64,000 bases of DNA from an uncultured Pelagibacteraceae bacterium (GTDB lineage: Bacteria > Pseudomonadota > Alphaproteobacteria > Pelagibacterales > Pelagibacteraceae). The notes beneath the pieces were generated by a model that made no database searches, was not told the origin of the DNA, and worked only from the letters and a program-made list of their open reading frames with translations. Below are positions 46,602 through 55,419 of this stretch, piece by piece. Made by a program: the position numbers and the translations under genes. Position 1 is the first letter of the stretch. The number at the start of each line of letters is the position of its first letter. Location: NCBI GenBank assembly GCA_902524345.1, contig CABZCX010000005.1, forward strand, positions 27,393-91,392, written 5' to 3'.

Positions 46602-47900
46602 ATGACTAAATTTTTAAAAAAAATAAGTGTGCCACTTGTTAGTTTAATTTTTTTATTAAACATGAGTAGTGCAGGATATGCAGAATCAACTGTTTCTGCA
46701 GAAGTAGGGTTTATTTTTAATACTCTACTATTTTTAATGTGTGGATTCCTGGTCTTTTTTATGGCTTGTGGATTTGCAATGTTAGAGTCAGGTATGGTTA
46801 CATCGAAAAGTGTATCTGTAATCTGTGCAAAAAATATAGGTTTAGTATCCATTGGAGCAATAATGTTCTGGTTGGTTGGATATAACCTAGCATATGGTAT
46901 CCCAGAAGGAGGATACATTGGAAAATTCATTCCATGGAGCGACGCTAGTAAGATAGATACTGGTTATGCAGATGGATCAGATTGGTATTTCCAAATGGTA
47001 TTTTGTGTAACAACAGTTTCAATTGTTTCTGGAACAATGGCTGAAAGAATTAAATTATGGCCATTCTTTTTATTTGCAGCAATTTTAGCTGGTGTTATTT
47101 ATCCAATTGTAATGGGTTGGCAGTGGGGAGGCGGCTGGTTAGCTAAAGCTGGTTTCTCAGACTTTGCTGGTTCAACATTAGTACACTCAACTGGTGGAGC
47201 AGCTGCTTTAGCTGGTGCAATACTTATTGGGCCTAGATTAGGTAGATTTACTAAGTCTGGAGCTCCAGCACCACTTAAACCTTTTGCAGCATCATCAATT
47301 CCATTAGTTACATTAGGTGTATTCATCTTATGGCTAGGTTGGTTTGGATTTAATGGTGGTTCACAATTAGCAATAGGAACCGCTCCTGATGCAATTGCTG
47401 TATCGAAAATATTTATAAACACTCTATTAGCTGGTGCAGGTGGTGTAATGGCCGCTGCAGCTGTCACTAGATTATCTGGTAAAACAGACGTTGTGCAAAT
47501 GCTTAATGGATGTATTGGTGGCCTAGTTGCTATTACTGCAGAACCATTAATGCCTTCACCGTTTGCTTCAATTTTAATTGGTGCAGTAGGAGGTATAATA
47601 GTTGTTTATGGTACGAAGATGTTGTTTGCTTTAAAAATCGATGACGTAGTCGGAGCAATTCCTGCTCACATGTTTGCAGGTATCTGGGGAACTTTAATAG
47701 TTCCAGCTACAAACTCGGGTGCGAATTTTGGTACTCAGTTACTAGGCGTAATTTCAATAAATGCATTTGTATTTGTTGCTGCGTTTATAGTTTGGTCATT
47801 GATGAAAGCTACAATGGGTATCAGATTGAGTAAAGAAGCTGAAATGAAAGGAACTGACGTGTCAGAGACTGGAGTTATAGCTTACTCAATTAGAGACTAA
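46602..47900 (+). CDS. amt: Ammonium transporter Amt
   Basis: This 432-aa transporter moves ammonium across the inner membrane. It begins with a probable signal peptide (ISVPLVSLIFLLNMSSAGYA) and has eleven further helices. Amt hallmarks are FMACGFAMLESGMV, DFAGSTLVHSTGGAAALAGA and HMFAGIWGTL with the two pore histidines (one in LVHSTGG). No glnK/glnB gene adjoins it, unlike in most bacteria. Ca. P. ubique is reported to respond to nitrogen limitation without PII proteins, which fits. Confidence 0.96.
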   Translation: MTKFLKKISVPLVSLIFLLNMSSAGYAESTVSAEVGFIFNTLLFLMCGFLVFFMACGFAMLESGMVTSKSVSVICAKNIGLVSIGAIMFWLVGYNLAYGIPEGGYIGKFIPWSDASKIDTGYADGSDWYFQMVFCVTTVSIVSGTMAERIKLWPFFLFAAILAGVIYPIVMGWQWGGGWLAKAGFSDFAGSTLVHSTGGAAALAGAILIGPRLGRFTKSGAPAPLKPFAASSIPLVTLGVFILWLGWFGFNGGSQLAIGTAPDAIAVSKIFINTLLAGAGGVMAAAAVTRLSGKTDVVQMLNGCIGGLVAITAEPLMPSPFASILIGAVGGIIVVYGTKMLFALKIDDVVGAIPAHMFAGIWGTLIVPATNSGANFGTQLLGVISINAFVFVAAFIVWSLMKATMGIRLSKEAEMKGTDVSETGVIAYSIRD

Positions 47901-47912
47901 TTGCTTGCAATA

Positions 47913-47965
47913 TAAAGGAACTCTTCGCTCTCTGTAAAAGAATTACTCATCGGAGAGTTCCTTTA
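47913..47965 (+). terminator. Inverted repeat downstream of the Amt gene
   Basis: TAAAGGAACTC and GAGTTCCTTTA are perfectly complementary and 31 bases apart, starting 13 bp past the Amt stop. It is the first of two hairpins in series. It may be a 3' end protection structure or an mRNA target site. Confidence 0.5.
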
Positions 47966-47995
47966 AAACTTTTCTCTCTCTAGTTAGTTAAAACT

Positions 47996-48026
47996 AAAAG
48001 CCCCCTCCCTCAGGGGGCTTTTTTTT
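47996..48026 (+). terminator. Strong intrinsic terminator of the Amt gene
   Basis: AAAAGCCCCCT and AGGGGGCTTTT form an 11-bp stem with a CCCTC loop, followed by a T run. Its GC-rich core is striking against the AT-rich background. It ends where the convergent glycosyltransferase gene stops. Confidence 0.92.
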
Positions 48027-49017
48027 ATATGTTTTTTATAATTTCCTCAAAAACTCTTAAGGGTTTTAATTCTCTCATACCCTTCCTGTCTCTAATCCAA
48101 ATATTATCAACATAATTTTCAGGAGTTATAGGTTTAATCTTGCTATATTTTAATTCACTTACAGGGTCAGTCGCAATAAGCCCGAAGGTTTTTACACCTA
48201 AAGCTGCAGCTAAATTTAATGGACCTGAGTTATTACCTATAAAAAAATTAGAATTTTTTATAGCAAGAATTACGCCACTTAAATCTTTGTTTGAACAATC
48301 TATAAAGTATGGTTTTTTTGAGTTTTGTATAATTTTTTTTGCAATATAAGACTTTTCAGGGCCGCAAATTAAATAAATAAAGTCAAATAACTTTTTTTCA
48401 TGTAATAAATCTGCTAACTTTATAAAATCTTCTTCGTACCACATTTTAAAATCTTCAAAAGAATCAACTCCAAAAGCTATTTTTTTTCCTTCAACTAAAA
48501 GATCACTATTACCATCTTTAAATCTTTGGATATTTACCTCCAACTTAGGAAATTTTTCTTTTATTTTAATTGAATTTATTTTCAAAAATTTTTGAGATTG
48601 TTCTGAATAATTTAAATTCCAATCTTCTTCATTTAAATAATTTTTAACTGTAATCCATTTTTTTTGATTTTTAAGCCCAGGTGCAATTATATTTTTAATT
48701 CCAGCAAGTTTTGCTGCAATAGCAGGTTTGTTTACTTTATCTAAAATATAAACAAAATCATAGTTTTCTAAATTAAAAATTTTTTTTAATCTAAAAACGT
48801 CAATCCAGTAAGCTAGTCCTTTTCGAAAATCATTATAATATATTTTATTAATGTGACTAAGATCTTTTAAAATATTTTGAGCTTGAGTTTTTTTTCTTAC
48901 AATCAAATCAATTTTTTCATTATGATGTTCGCTTATAGCCTTAATGTAAGGTAGCTGCCAGATTAAATCACCTAATTTATGATGTGTATAAACTATGCAA
49001 ATTTTATTATTCATCAA
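48025..49017 (-). CDS. Glycosyltransferase family 9 (heptosyltransferase-like)
   Basis: This 330-aa enzyme probably adds a heptose or related sugar to lipopolysaccharide core. The N-terminal VYTHHKLGDLIWQLPYIKAIS and C-terminal FIGNNSGPLNLAAALGVKTFGLI are GT9 signatures. It overlaps the FkbM-like methyltransferase gene by 11 bp, so the pair likely forms an envelope-glycan operon. The exact sugar and acceptor are unknown. Confidence 0.87.
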   Translation of the reverse strand: MMNNKICIVYTHHKLGDLIWQLPYIKAISEHHNEKIDLIVRKKTQAQNILKDLSHINKIYYNDFRKGLAYWIDVFRLKKIFNLENYDFVYILDKVNKPAIAAKLAGIKNIIAPGLKNQKKWITVKNYLNEEDWNLNYSEQSQKFLKINSIKIKEKFPKLEVNIQRFKDGNSDLLVEGKKIAFGVDSFEDFKMWYEEDFIKLADLLHEKKLFDFIYLICGPEKSYIAKKIIQNSKKPYFIDCSNKDLSGVILAIKNSNFFIGNNSGPLNLAAALGVKTFGLIATDPVSELKYSKIKPITPENYVDNIWIRDRKGMRELKPLRVFEEIIKNI

Positions 49018-49795
49018 ATTTTAATTTAATTTCTGGGCCACTTTTATGATTTTTAAAATCTAATCCTTCAATAGGATAGCTTCTTTTTGTTATCTCATTT
49101 GTAATCTCGAACCTTTTTGGATTTATAAATGTCATTTCAATAACTTGTGGAATACCATTTTCATCAACCATTGCATAATTATTTGCATTTATATGAATAT
49201 TTTTAAGCATAGTATTTTCAATAAATTTTTCGACCTGTCTTAAATTCTGTTGGAAACTTAAATTATGAAACTCAATAATAAGTAAATTTATTCTATCTAA
49301 ATTTTTATTTATCTCACTTAAAATTTTAAATTCATCTCCCTCAATATCTATTTTTAAAAGTATATTATTATTATCACCAATCGCTTCTGAAAGTGTTACT
49401 TGTTTATCACCATCTTCTTTTTGAAAAACAATCTTTTTCATATAATGTTTATTTTTTCCTCTAAAAAAACTTAAATAACTGAGATATTTAAATATACCTA
49501 AAATTTTATTAGGTGTATTTTTTTTTAGCATCAAAAATGAAATAAGATCCTTTTTGAATCTTTTCAGCCAAAACTTAGTGTCGACTGTATGATCATATGC
49601 CTCGACTCTAGAATTCTTATTTTTATTAATAAAATCTTTTTCAAATTCCCAATCATCGTTTAAACCGCAGGTGATAATTATATCTGTATTATCAATTACT
49701 CTTTTGTCAATTACATATCCGCCATCCTTTTTAGGACCTATTCTTATTAAATTTGATTTATCTAAATGATATGGTTTTAATTTTTTAGGTAACAC
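49007..49795 (-). CDS. FkbM-like methyltransferase domain protein
   Basis: This 262-aa protein has a FkbM-type SAM-binding core, DIIITCGLNDDWEFEKDF, and the characteristic ILLKIDIEGDEFKIL. It is preceded by IRIGPKKDGGYVI. FkbM-family enzymes methylate sugar hydroxyls in glycans and natural products. The start codon is GTG. It shares 11 bp with the GT9 gene and is divergent from the rhodanese gene. Confidence 0.72.
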   Translation of the reverse strand: MLPKKLKPYHLDKSNLIRIGPKKDGGYVIDKRVIDNTDIIITCGLNDDWEFEKDFINKNKNSRVEAYDHTVDTKFWLKRFKKDLISFLMLKKNTPNKILGIFKYLSYLSFFRGKNKHYMKKIVFQKEDGDKQVTLSEAIGDNNNILLKIDIEGDEFKILSEINKNLDRINLLIIEFHNLSFQQNLRQVEKFIENTMLKNIHINANNYAMVDENGIPQVIEMTFINPKRFEITNEITKRSYPIEGLDFKNHKSGPEIKLKFDE

Positions 49796-49838
49796 AATTT
49801 TATTTATGTATCATAAAAAAAATTATATAATAATACTA

Positions 49839-50222
49839 ATGAATATAAAAACATCTCAAACACTAGTTTCAGAAGCATTAAATGAAATTAAAACTATTTC
49901 ACCTGATAATGCTTTTGAAATGTCAGAAAATAATCAGTGTAATTTAATTGACATAAGAGATATTCGTGAACTTGAAAAAGAAGGAAGGATTGATAAGTCT
50001 CTTCACATACCAAGAGGAATGTTGGAATTTTGGCTTGATCCTCAAAGTCCATACTTTAAAGAGGGAAAAATAGATATGAGTAAAGAAATGGTTCTTTTTT
50101 GTGCTGGCGGTTTAAGATCCGCATTAGGCGCTAAAACTTTAAAAGATATGGGTTTTGAAAAAGTTTCACATATTGACGGGGGTTTCGCTGCTCTAAAACA
50201 AAGTAAATTTAAAATAACTTAA
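49839..50222 (+). CDS. Rhodanese-like domain protein
   Basis: This 127-aa single-domain rhodanese has the entry NLIDIRDIRELEKEGRIDKSLHIPRG and the active-site loop FCAGGLRSA with its cysteine. Such proteins transfer sulfane sulfur in the cytosol. The track's start at 49806 adds 11 residues that lie within the short promoter space; the ATG at 49839 (MNIKTSQTL) is preferred. It overlaps the convergent isomerase by 4 bp. Confidence 0.88.
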   Translation: MNIKTSQTLVSEALNEIKTISPDNAFEMSENNQCNLIDIRDIRELEKEGRIDKSLHIPRGMLEFWLDPQSPYFKEGKIDMSKEMVLFCAGGLRSALGAKTLKDMGFEKVSHIDGGFAALKQSKFKIT

Positions 50223-50797
50223 GACTTAAATTCATCAAGTGCGTATTCGAGTCTATCCTGTCCCCAAAAAAGTTTATTGTTTACAATAAAAGTTGGAGCA
50301 CCAAATATATTTTTTTCAAATGCAAGATTTGTTAAATTTTTTAATTCATTTTTAATTTTTTCATCTTTAATACCTGTGATAAATGACTTTTGATCAATTC
50401 TACAATTAGATAAAATTTCTTTTACATTTTCTTCTTTTGATATATCTACATTTTCTTTCCAATAAGCATCAAAACAAGTGTCAAAAAATTTATCTTTTTT
50501 ATTTGTGTCAATAAAAAGATAACCCCTCATTAAATATAATGAGTTTATTGGGAACTTTTCATTCCATCTAAATGAAATATTATTTTTTTTTGCAATTAAA
50601 ATACAGTCTTCTCTCATGTTTTTCATTTTTCTTTCATTAAATGCAGGTGCAGTAATATTACCTAAATTATGTAGACCACCCAATAATATAGCTTTGTAAT
50701 TAAAATTTTTTCTTTCATTGATATTTAAAATCTTTTTATGGGCTAAATATGAATATGGGCTAATAAAATCAAAATAAAAATCAATTAATTTATTCAT
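50219..50797 (-). CDS. 2-hydroxychromene-2-carboxylate isomerase-like (DsbA-fold, kappa GST)
   Basis: This 192-aa thioredoxin-fold protein has the DFYFDFISPYSYLAHKK motif, in which serine replaces the DsbA CxxC, and a C-terminal FGAPTFIVNNKLFWGQDRLEYAL. The family includes naphthalene-pathway isomerases and kappa glutathione transferases. Its actual substrate is unknown. The track start at 50818 adds seven residues; the ATG at 50797 fits the family and leaves an 8-bp overlap with the upstream gene. Confidence 0.87.
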   Translation of the reverse strand: MNKLIDFYFDFISPYSYLAHKKILNINERKNFNYKAILLGGLHNLGNITAPAFNERKMKNMREDCILIAKKNNISFRWNEKFPINSLYLMRGYLFIDTNKKDKFFDTCFDAYWKENVDISKEENVKEILSNCRIDQKSFITGIKDEKIKNELKNLTNLAFEKNIFGAPTFIVNNKLFWGQDRLEYALDEFKS

Positions 50798-51263
50798 AAA
50801 GATTAATATTTTTTGCATAAAATATTCTTATTAACCAATATATGAATACTCCTAGAGGACCAATCAAGTAAGTTAATATTAAAGGAAAAGCGACTAGTAT
50901 TTTGTTAATATATAACTTTTGTGAGTCTCTAACCATCCATCCTCCAACAAATAAATTTATAGATACAAAATGTATCCAAAATAAAATAAGAAATAAATTA
51001 TTTGAAAATAAATTGGATAAATTTGACATACTTAAATAAAGTTCAAAGTTACCGATAAAATCATATGAACTTAAATAAGATTTATATAATGCAAATATAT
51101 AAGTTCCAGTTAGTAATAAGATTGGCAGAATAGAAGTAACAAAAAATTTATTTATATTTGATGATGGAAAAAAAATTAATATTAGCCAGAATGGCAATAC
51201 ACCTAAATTTACCCAAAAATACAGAATTTCAATTGTAAAATATGTATAAATTTGTTCGATCAT
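50790..51263 (-). CDS. ABA4-like (DUF4281) membrane protein
   Basis: This 157-aa protein has four hydrophobic helices. It carries the DUF4281 pattern: LFWIHFVSINLFVGGWMVRDSQK followed by PLILTYLIGPLGVFIYWLIR. Plant ABA4 is needed for neoxanthin synthesis; bacterial members have no clear role. It starts 28 bp from recX on the opposite strand and overlaps the isomerase gene. Confidence 0.8.
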   Translation of the reverse strand: MIEQIYTYFTIEILYFWVNLGVLPFWLILIFFPSSNINKFFVTSILPILLLTGTYIFALYKSYLSSYDFIGNFELYLSMSNLSNLFSNNLFLILFWIHFVSINLFVGGWMVRDSQKLYINKILVAFPLILTYLIGPLGVFIYWLIRIFYAKNINLYE

Positions 51264-51291
51264 TTAGAATTATATTATATTAAATCTAATA

Positions 51292-51855
51292 ATGATTCCT
51301 ATAAGAAATAAACGAAAAACATTACAAGCAACTGTAGATGAAATAAGAAATTTTGCACTGGCTTATGTTGATAAATATGCACCATCAAAACAACAATTAC
51401 GCACATATTTATTGAAAAAATATTTAAAATTATCGGTGCCAAATATAAAAAAACAAGATGTCACTAATTTAATTGACGTTGTTCTTTCTGATTTAGAAAA
51501 GAGTAAATTTATAAATGACAAATTCTATTCAGAAAGTAAGGCTAAAAGTATGATCCGTAGGGGCAGTTCAATAAATAAAATCAGAAATTATCTAATTGGA
51601 AAAGGCGTGAAAGATCAATTCATCAAGGATACTGTTAATAAAATTAATGAGAATAATTCAGATCAAGATTTTTTTTCAGCAATTAAAATTTGCAAAAAGA
51701 AAAGAATAGGCCCAGCAAGAACCGAAGATAATCGCTCATTATTTTATAAAAAAGATATATCTCTATTAGCAAGAAATGGATTTGACTTTGAGACTTCAAA
51801 AAAAGTTATGGATTTACAAAAAGATGATTATATAAAAATAATAAGATTACTTTAA
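51292..51855 (+). CDS. recX: RecX-family regulatory protein
   Basis: This 187-aa protein resembles RecX, which limits RecA filament extension. RecX-like helical repeats appear in ALAYVDKYAPSKQQLRTYLLKKYLK, KFINDKFYSESKAKSMIRRGSSINKIRNYLIGKGV and DISLLARNGFDFETSKKVM. recA is not adjacent. The 3' end overlaps a small membrane protein ORF on the other strand. Confidence 0.82.
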   Translation: MIPIRNKRKTLQATVDEIRNFALAYVDKYAPSKQQLRTYLLKKYLKLSVPNIKKQDVTNLIDVVLSDLEKSKFINDKFYSESKAKSMIRRGSSINKIRNYLIGKGVKDQFIKDTVNKINENNSDQDFFSAIKICKKKRIGPARTEDNRSLFYKKDISLLARNGFDFETSKKVMDLQKDDYIKIIRLL

Positions 51856-51990
51856 TTTATTTTTTTTTTCATCTCTAATTAAATTATTGATTTTATTTTT
51901 TATATAGTTTTTTACAAAAACAAATACTAATAGACCAAAAATTGATACGGAGACAATAATAATCAAAATTATTCTTAATTGATCATCCAT
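51847..51990 (-). CDS. Small single-pass membrane protein (47 aa)
   Basis: This ORF starts one base after the cysQ stop (TAA A ATG). It reads MDDQLRIILIIIVSVSIFGL, continues LVFVFVKNYIKNKINNLI and ends in a basic tail. One transmembrane helix with a charged cytoplasmic end is seen. It overlaps the recX 3' end by 9 bp tail-to-tail. The tight junction with cysQ supports it as a real gene; no family is recognised. Confidence 0.6.
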   Translation of the reverse strand: MDDQLRIILIIIVSVSIFGLLVFVFVKNYIKNKINNLIRDEKKNKLK

Positions 51991-51991
51991 T

Positions 51992-52762
51992 TTAAATATT
52001 ACTTCTTTTTAAAATTAAGCTAGTGTTTTTAAAATCTTTCTTGCCATATTTAATTTTTTCATTATTAAAATTAGTCACAATACCACCTGCGTGCTCCAAT
52101 ATAGCATGACCAGCAGCTATATCCCACTCTCGGGCTCTTGGTTCTGCCACATAACCATCGTACTCGCCAGCCGCTATAACACAAAATTTTAAAGAACTTT
52201 TCATTTTAATAAATTGTTTTACATTTAACTTTTTGTAAATACTTTCGATTTCAGGCTTAATATTATTTGAGTAAGAAACGAATTTTATTAAATTTTTGTC
52301 AAAATTTTTTGAACATTCTAGTTTAACTTTATTCTCACCTACAATCTCATAAGAATTATTTAATCCGTATGAATAAAACATTCTTTTTTTTGCTGGAGCA
52401 AAAATTAGTCCAGCAACTGGTTGATTGTTTAAAATTAGTCCTGCATTAAGTGTAAATTCCTCTAAATTATTTATATAATCATATGTGCCATCAATAGGAT
52501 CAACTAACCAAAAATCATTAAGATTTTTCTTATCTTTATTTTCAGAACTTTCTTCAGAAATAATTGGCAATTCAGGTGTTAGAGCCTTTATCTTAGCAGT
52601 TAAAATATCATTAACTTCTATGTCTCCATTACTAACAGGCGTATTATCAGACTTTATTTTTTTTTTTAGACCTATCTCTCTCAAATTTAAAGCTACTTGA
52701 CCAGCGTGTAAAAAAGTAGAGATTAAACTCTCAACAATTTTTTTTATATTTTCATCATTCAT
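51992..52762 (-). CDS. cysQ: 3'(2'),5'-bisphosphate nucleotidase CysQ-like
   Basis: This 256-aa Mg-dependent phosphatase of the inositol monophosphatase superfamily probably hydrolyses PAP from sulfate metabolism. The metal sites are LPIISEESSE, WLVDPIDGTYDYINNLEEFTLNAGL and EWDIAAGHAILEHAGG. The wording of these motifs fits CysQ better than SuhB. It overlaps the DUF3553 gene by 8 bp. An inositol phosphate substrate cannot be excluded. Confidence 0.87.
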   Translation of the reverse strand: MNDENIKKIVESLISTFLHAGQVALNLREIGLKKKIKSDNTPVSNGDIEVNDILTAKIKALTPELPIISEESSENKDKKNLNDFWLVDPIDGTYDYINNLEEFTLNAGLILNNQPVAGLIFAPAKKRMFYSYGLNNSYEIVGENKVKLECSKNFDKNLIKFVSYSNNIKPEIESIYKKLNVKQFIKMKSSLKFCVIAAGEYDGYVAEPRAREWDIAAGHAILEHAGGIVTNFNNEKIKYGKKDFKNTSLILKRSNI

Positions 52763-52925
52763 ATATTTTTATTAATACTATATTTTTTATATTAATTACT
52801 TTTTTTCCTACATTTTCAAAATTAACTGTAACTTTGTCATCAATAATTGATTGAACTTGACCAACACCCCATTCACTGTTTGCTGGATTTTTTACTTTAT
52901 CTCCTGGTTCAAAATCTAAAATCAT
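52755..52925 (-). CDS. DUF3553 domain protein (56 aa)
   Basis: This gene is missing from the track. It reads [20 protein letters not shown], then [20 protein letters not shown] and a basic end, ending IKIYE. That is the DUF3553 pattern of an SH3-like small barrel (FEPGD, EWGxGQVQS, VTVNFENAGKK). The family resembles the small domain of UvrD/CarD-like tails; function is unknown. It overlaps the cysQ start by 8 bp and lies divergent to mnmA. Confidence 0.85.
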   Translation of the reverse strand: MILDFEPGDKVKNPANSEWGVGQVQSIIDDKVTVNFENVGKKVINIKNIVLIKIYE

Positions 52926-52966
52926 TCTATTTTATTTATAGTAAAAATGAGTATAAATACCAGCAA

Positions 52967-54085
52967 ATGAATGATGAATTAAACTCAATCGGGTTAAACA
53001 AAAAAGCATCGGATACGACCGTGGTTGTTGCTATGTCAGGTGGTGTAGATTCCTCAACAGTTGCTGGTATGATGAGAAAAGAAGGTTATAAAGTTATTGG
53101 CATTACTTTAAAACTTTATGATGACAGTAAAGAGGTAGCAAAATCCAAACAATGTTGTTCAGGTCAAGATATTATGGACGCCAAAAGAGTAGCCAATAAA
53201 CTAGATATTGAACATAAAGTTTTGTATTACCAAAATAAATTTAAACAAGGTGTTGTTGATAATTTTGTAGATAGCTATTTAAAAGGTGAAACACCAATAC
53301 CATGTGTGCAATGTAACCAGACTGTAAAATTTAGAGATTTATTTGAATTTTCAAAGGAATTAAACGCTGATGCTTTAGTTACGGGTCATTATGTAAAAAG
53401 TGTTACTTCAAACAATACTACTAATATGTATAGAGCAATCGATGAAAATCGAGATCAAAGTTATTTTTTATTTAACACAACAAGAGATCAATTAGACTAT
53501 TTAAGATTTCCCCTAGGTGTCTTGCACAAAAGTGAAACTAGAGAGATAGCGCAAGAGTTAAATTTAAATGTTGCAGATAAACCTGACAGTCAAGATATTT
53601 GTTTTGTTCCCAACGGTGATTATGCATCTGTTATTCAAAAATTTAGGCCTGACTCTTTTAAAAAAGGTAACATTAAAAATTCACAAGGAAAAGTTATTGG
53701 TGTTCATGATGGAATAGTAAATTTTACGATAGGTCAGAGAAAAGGTATTAAGATTTCAAATAATGAACCACTCTATGTTGTAAAGATAAATTCTGATAAA
53801 AATGAGATCATTGTAGGTCCAAGAGAGTTTTTAGGAAAAAAAGAAATTTTATTAAAAGATGTTAATTTATTATCTGAGCAACAGGAATTTGAAAAAAACA
53901 TTTACGTAAAAGTAAGATCTACAGGAAAATTATTAGGTGCTAAAGTTAAATTAGCTAAAAATAATAGCGCAAACGTCGAGCTAGATATACCTGAGGACGG
54001 TATATCTCCAGGTCAAGCGTGTGTTTTTTACAACAAAGACTCTCAGGGTTATAAAGTTTTAGGAGGTGGTTGGATAAAAGAATAA
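52967..54085 (+). CDS. mnmA: tRNA-specific 2-thiouridylase MnmA
   Basis: This enzyme thiolates uridine 34 of Lys, Glu and Gln tRNAs. The PP-loop is [18 protein letters not shown]. The two catalytic cysteines are in [12 protein letters not shown] and [12 protein letters not shown]. The C-terminal beta-barrel ([11 protein letters not shown]) is complete. The track start at 52847 would add 40 residues and run through the opposite-strand DUF3553 gene; the ATG at 52967 ([13 protein letters not shown]) fits and gives 372 aa. Confidence 0.95.
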   Translation: MNDELNSIGLNKKASDTTVVVAMSGGVDSSTVAGMMRKEGYKVIGITLKLYDDSKEVAKSKQCCSGQDIMDAKRVANKLDIEHKVLYYQNKFKQGVVDNFVDSYLKGETPIPCVQCNQTVKFRDLFEFSKELNADALVTGHYVKSVTSNNTTNMYRAIDENRDQSYFLFNTTRDQLDYLRFPLGVLHKSETREIAQELNLNVADKPDSQDICFVPNGDYASVIQKFRPDSFKKGNIKNSQGKVIGVHDGIVNFTIGQRKGIKISNNEPLYVVKINSDKNEIIVGPREFLGKKEILLKDVNLLSEQQEFEKNIYVKVRSTGKLLGAKVKLAKNNSANVELDIPEDGISPGQACVFYNKDSQGYKVLGGGWIKE

Positions 54086-54086
54086 G

Positions 54087-54170
54087 CTATTTTTTCTTGT
54101 TCTTTTTTCGAGCTCTTCTCTTTTTAGAACCCATTTTTCTTCTGCCTCTATGTTTCTTTGGATAACTCAT
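54087..54170 (-). CDS. Tiny Arg/Lys-rich peptide (27 aa), ribosome-associated type
   Basis: This ORF reads MSYPKKHRGRRKMGSKKRRA followed by RKKNKKK. Roughly two thirds of its residues are Lys, Arg or His. A good ribosome binding site (AAAGGA) lies in front of the ATG. Its size and charge suggest an RNA-binding or ribosomal peptide comparable with bTHX or AURKAIP1-like peptides, but no family assignment is secure. Confidence 0.6.
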   Translation of the reverse strand: MSYPKKHRGRRKMGSKKRRARKKNKKK

Positions 54171-54204
54171 TAAATCCTTTTCATTAATTTATTGAATTTT
54201 TCAT

Positions 54205-55419
54205 ATGGATATAGCATTGTCAACTTATCATATCAAATTTTTTATGGTTAAATCTTTTAAAACATTCTTAAAGCACACAGCAAAAGATTTTCATAATCAA
54301 TCAGTAAATCCTCCAGTGGTTAGAGCTTCAACAATTATTTTTAAGTCAATGCAACACATAAGAAAGACACAAGTTAAAGCCCAAAAAAAACCTACAGGAG
54401 GTCACTTTGACTATGGAAGACAAGGAACATCAACAACTTATATATTGCAGAGAATATTGACTAAGCTTGAAGATAGTTATCACGTTTTCACAACTCCTAC
54501 AGGTTTTGGATCAGTTTTTTTGGCTATATTTAGCGTTGTTAGACCTGGAGATGAAATACTAGTTGCTGACCCTGTTTACAGTCCAACAAGAATTCTTACA
54601 GAAAACTATTTGAAAGAATTTAATGTGAGGACTGTTTTTTATAATCCTCATGACTTGAAAACTTTAGAGAACAATATAACGAAAAAAACAAAATTAATTT
54701 TTGTAGAAAATCCAGGAAGTAATACTTTTGATTTTCAAGATTTAGGTAAAATCATTTCAATCGCAAAAAAACATAAAATATTTACTGCGATTGATAACAC
54801 TTGGGGAACTCCATATTATTTGAAACCAATGAAATTAGGTTTTGATATGTCAATTGTTTCAGCAACCAAATACTATTCTGGTCACTCTGACGTGATGGGA
54901 GGTAGTTTAGCAGTAAACAAAAAAGTTTTTAATAAAGTAAAAGCAGCAGAAAAAATCACAGGTTTAAGACTTGGTCCAGATGATGCATATTTAATTACAA
55001 GAGGTTTGAGAACTCTTGACGTGAGATTAGATAAACATAGTGAGAATGCCAAAAAAATTGCAGCTTTTTTATCAAAAAATAAAAAAATTCAGTTACTCTA
55101 TCCATTTAAGAAAAATTCAGAGAATTATAGAATGTGGAAAAAATATTACTCAGGTGCATCTGGTTTAATGGGTCTAAAAATAAAATCAAGTAGTGCTAAG
55201 TCGGTAAAAAAATTTGTAAATTCGCTTAAATTATTTGGTTATGGATATAGCTGGGGTGGATTTGAAAGTTTGGTATTACATCAAGAATTTAGAGAAACAG
55301 GAAAAAGAAAATACATGAATTTGTTAAAAGATGAACATTTAGTCCGATTGCATATAGGACTAGAAGACCCTAAAGACTTAATTCAGGATATCAAACAAGC
55401 GTTAAGATATTTAAGATGA
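54205..55419 (+). CDS. metC: Cystathionine beta-lyase-like PLP enzyme
   Basis: This Cys/Met metabolism PLP enzyme probably cleaves cystathionine or a related thioether. The PLP lysine is in SIVSATKYYSGHSDVMGG, and GGHFDYGRQGTSTTYILQ, VENPGSNTFDFQDL and AIDNTWGTPYYLKP are typical of bacterial MetC. The track's start gives 404 aa; the ATG at 54244 (MVKSFKTFLKHTAKD) would give 391 aa and may be the real start. Its stop overlaps the MFS gene (ATGA). Confidence 0.88.
   Translation: MDIALSTYHIKFFMVKSFKTFLKHTAKDFHNQSVNPPVVRASTIIFKSMQHIRKTQVKAQKKPTGGHFDYGRQGTSTTYILQRILTKLEDSYHVFTTPTGFGSVFLAIFSVVRPGDEILVADPVYSPTRILTENYLKEFNVRTVFYNPHDLKTLENNITKKTKLIFVENPGSNTFDFQDLGKIISIAKKHKIFTAIDNTWGTPYYLKPMKLGFDMSIVSATKYYSGHSDVMGGSLAVNKKVFNKVKAAEKITGLRLGPDDAYLITRGLRTLDVRLDKHSENAKKIAAFLSKNKKIQLLYPFKKNSENYRMWKKYYSGASGLMGLKIKSSSAKSVKKFVNSLKLFGYGYSWGGFESLVLHQEFRETGKRKYMNLLKDEHLVRLHIGLEDPKDLIQDIKQALRYLR

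Noticed and set aside
52847-52966. N-terminal extension of MnmA in the ORF track
   Set aside because: It runs antisense through the DUF3553 gene and does not resemble MnmA. The start at 52967 leaves a normal protein.
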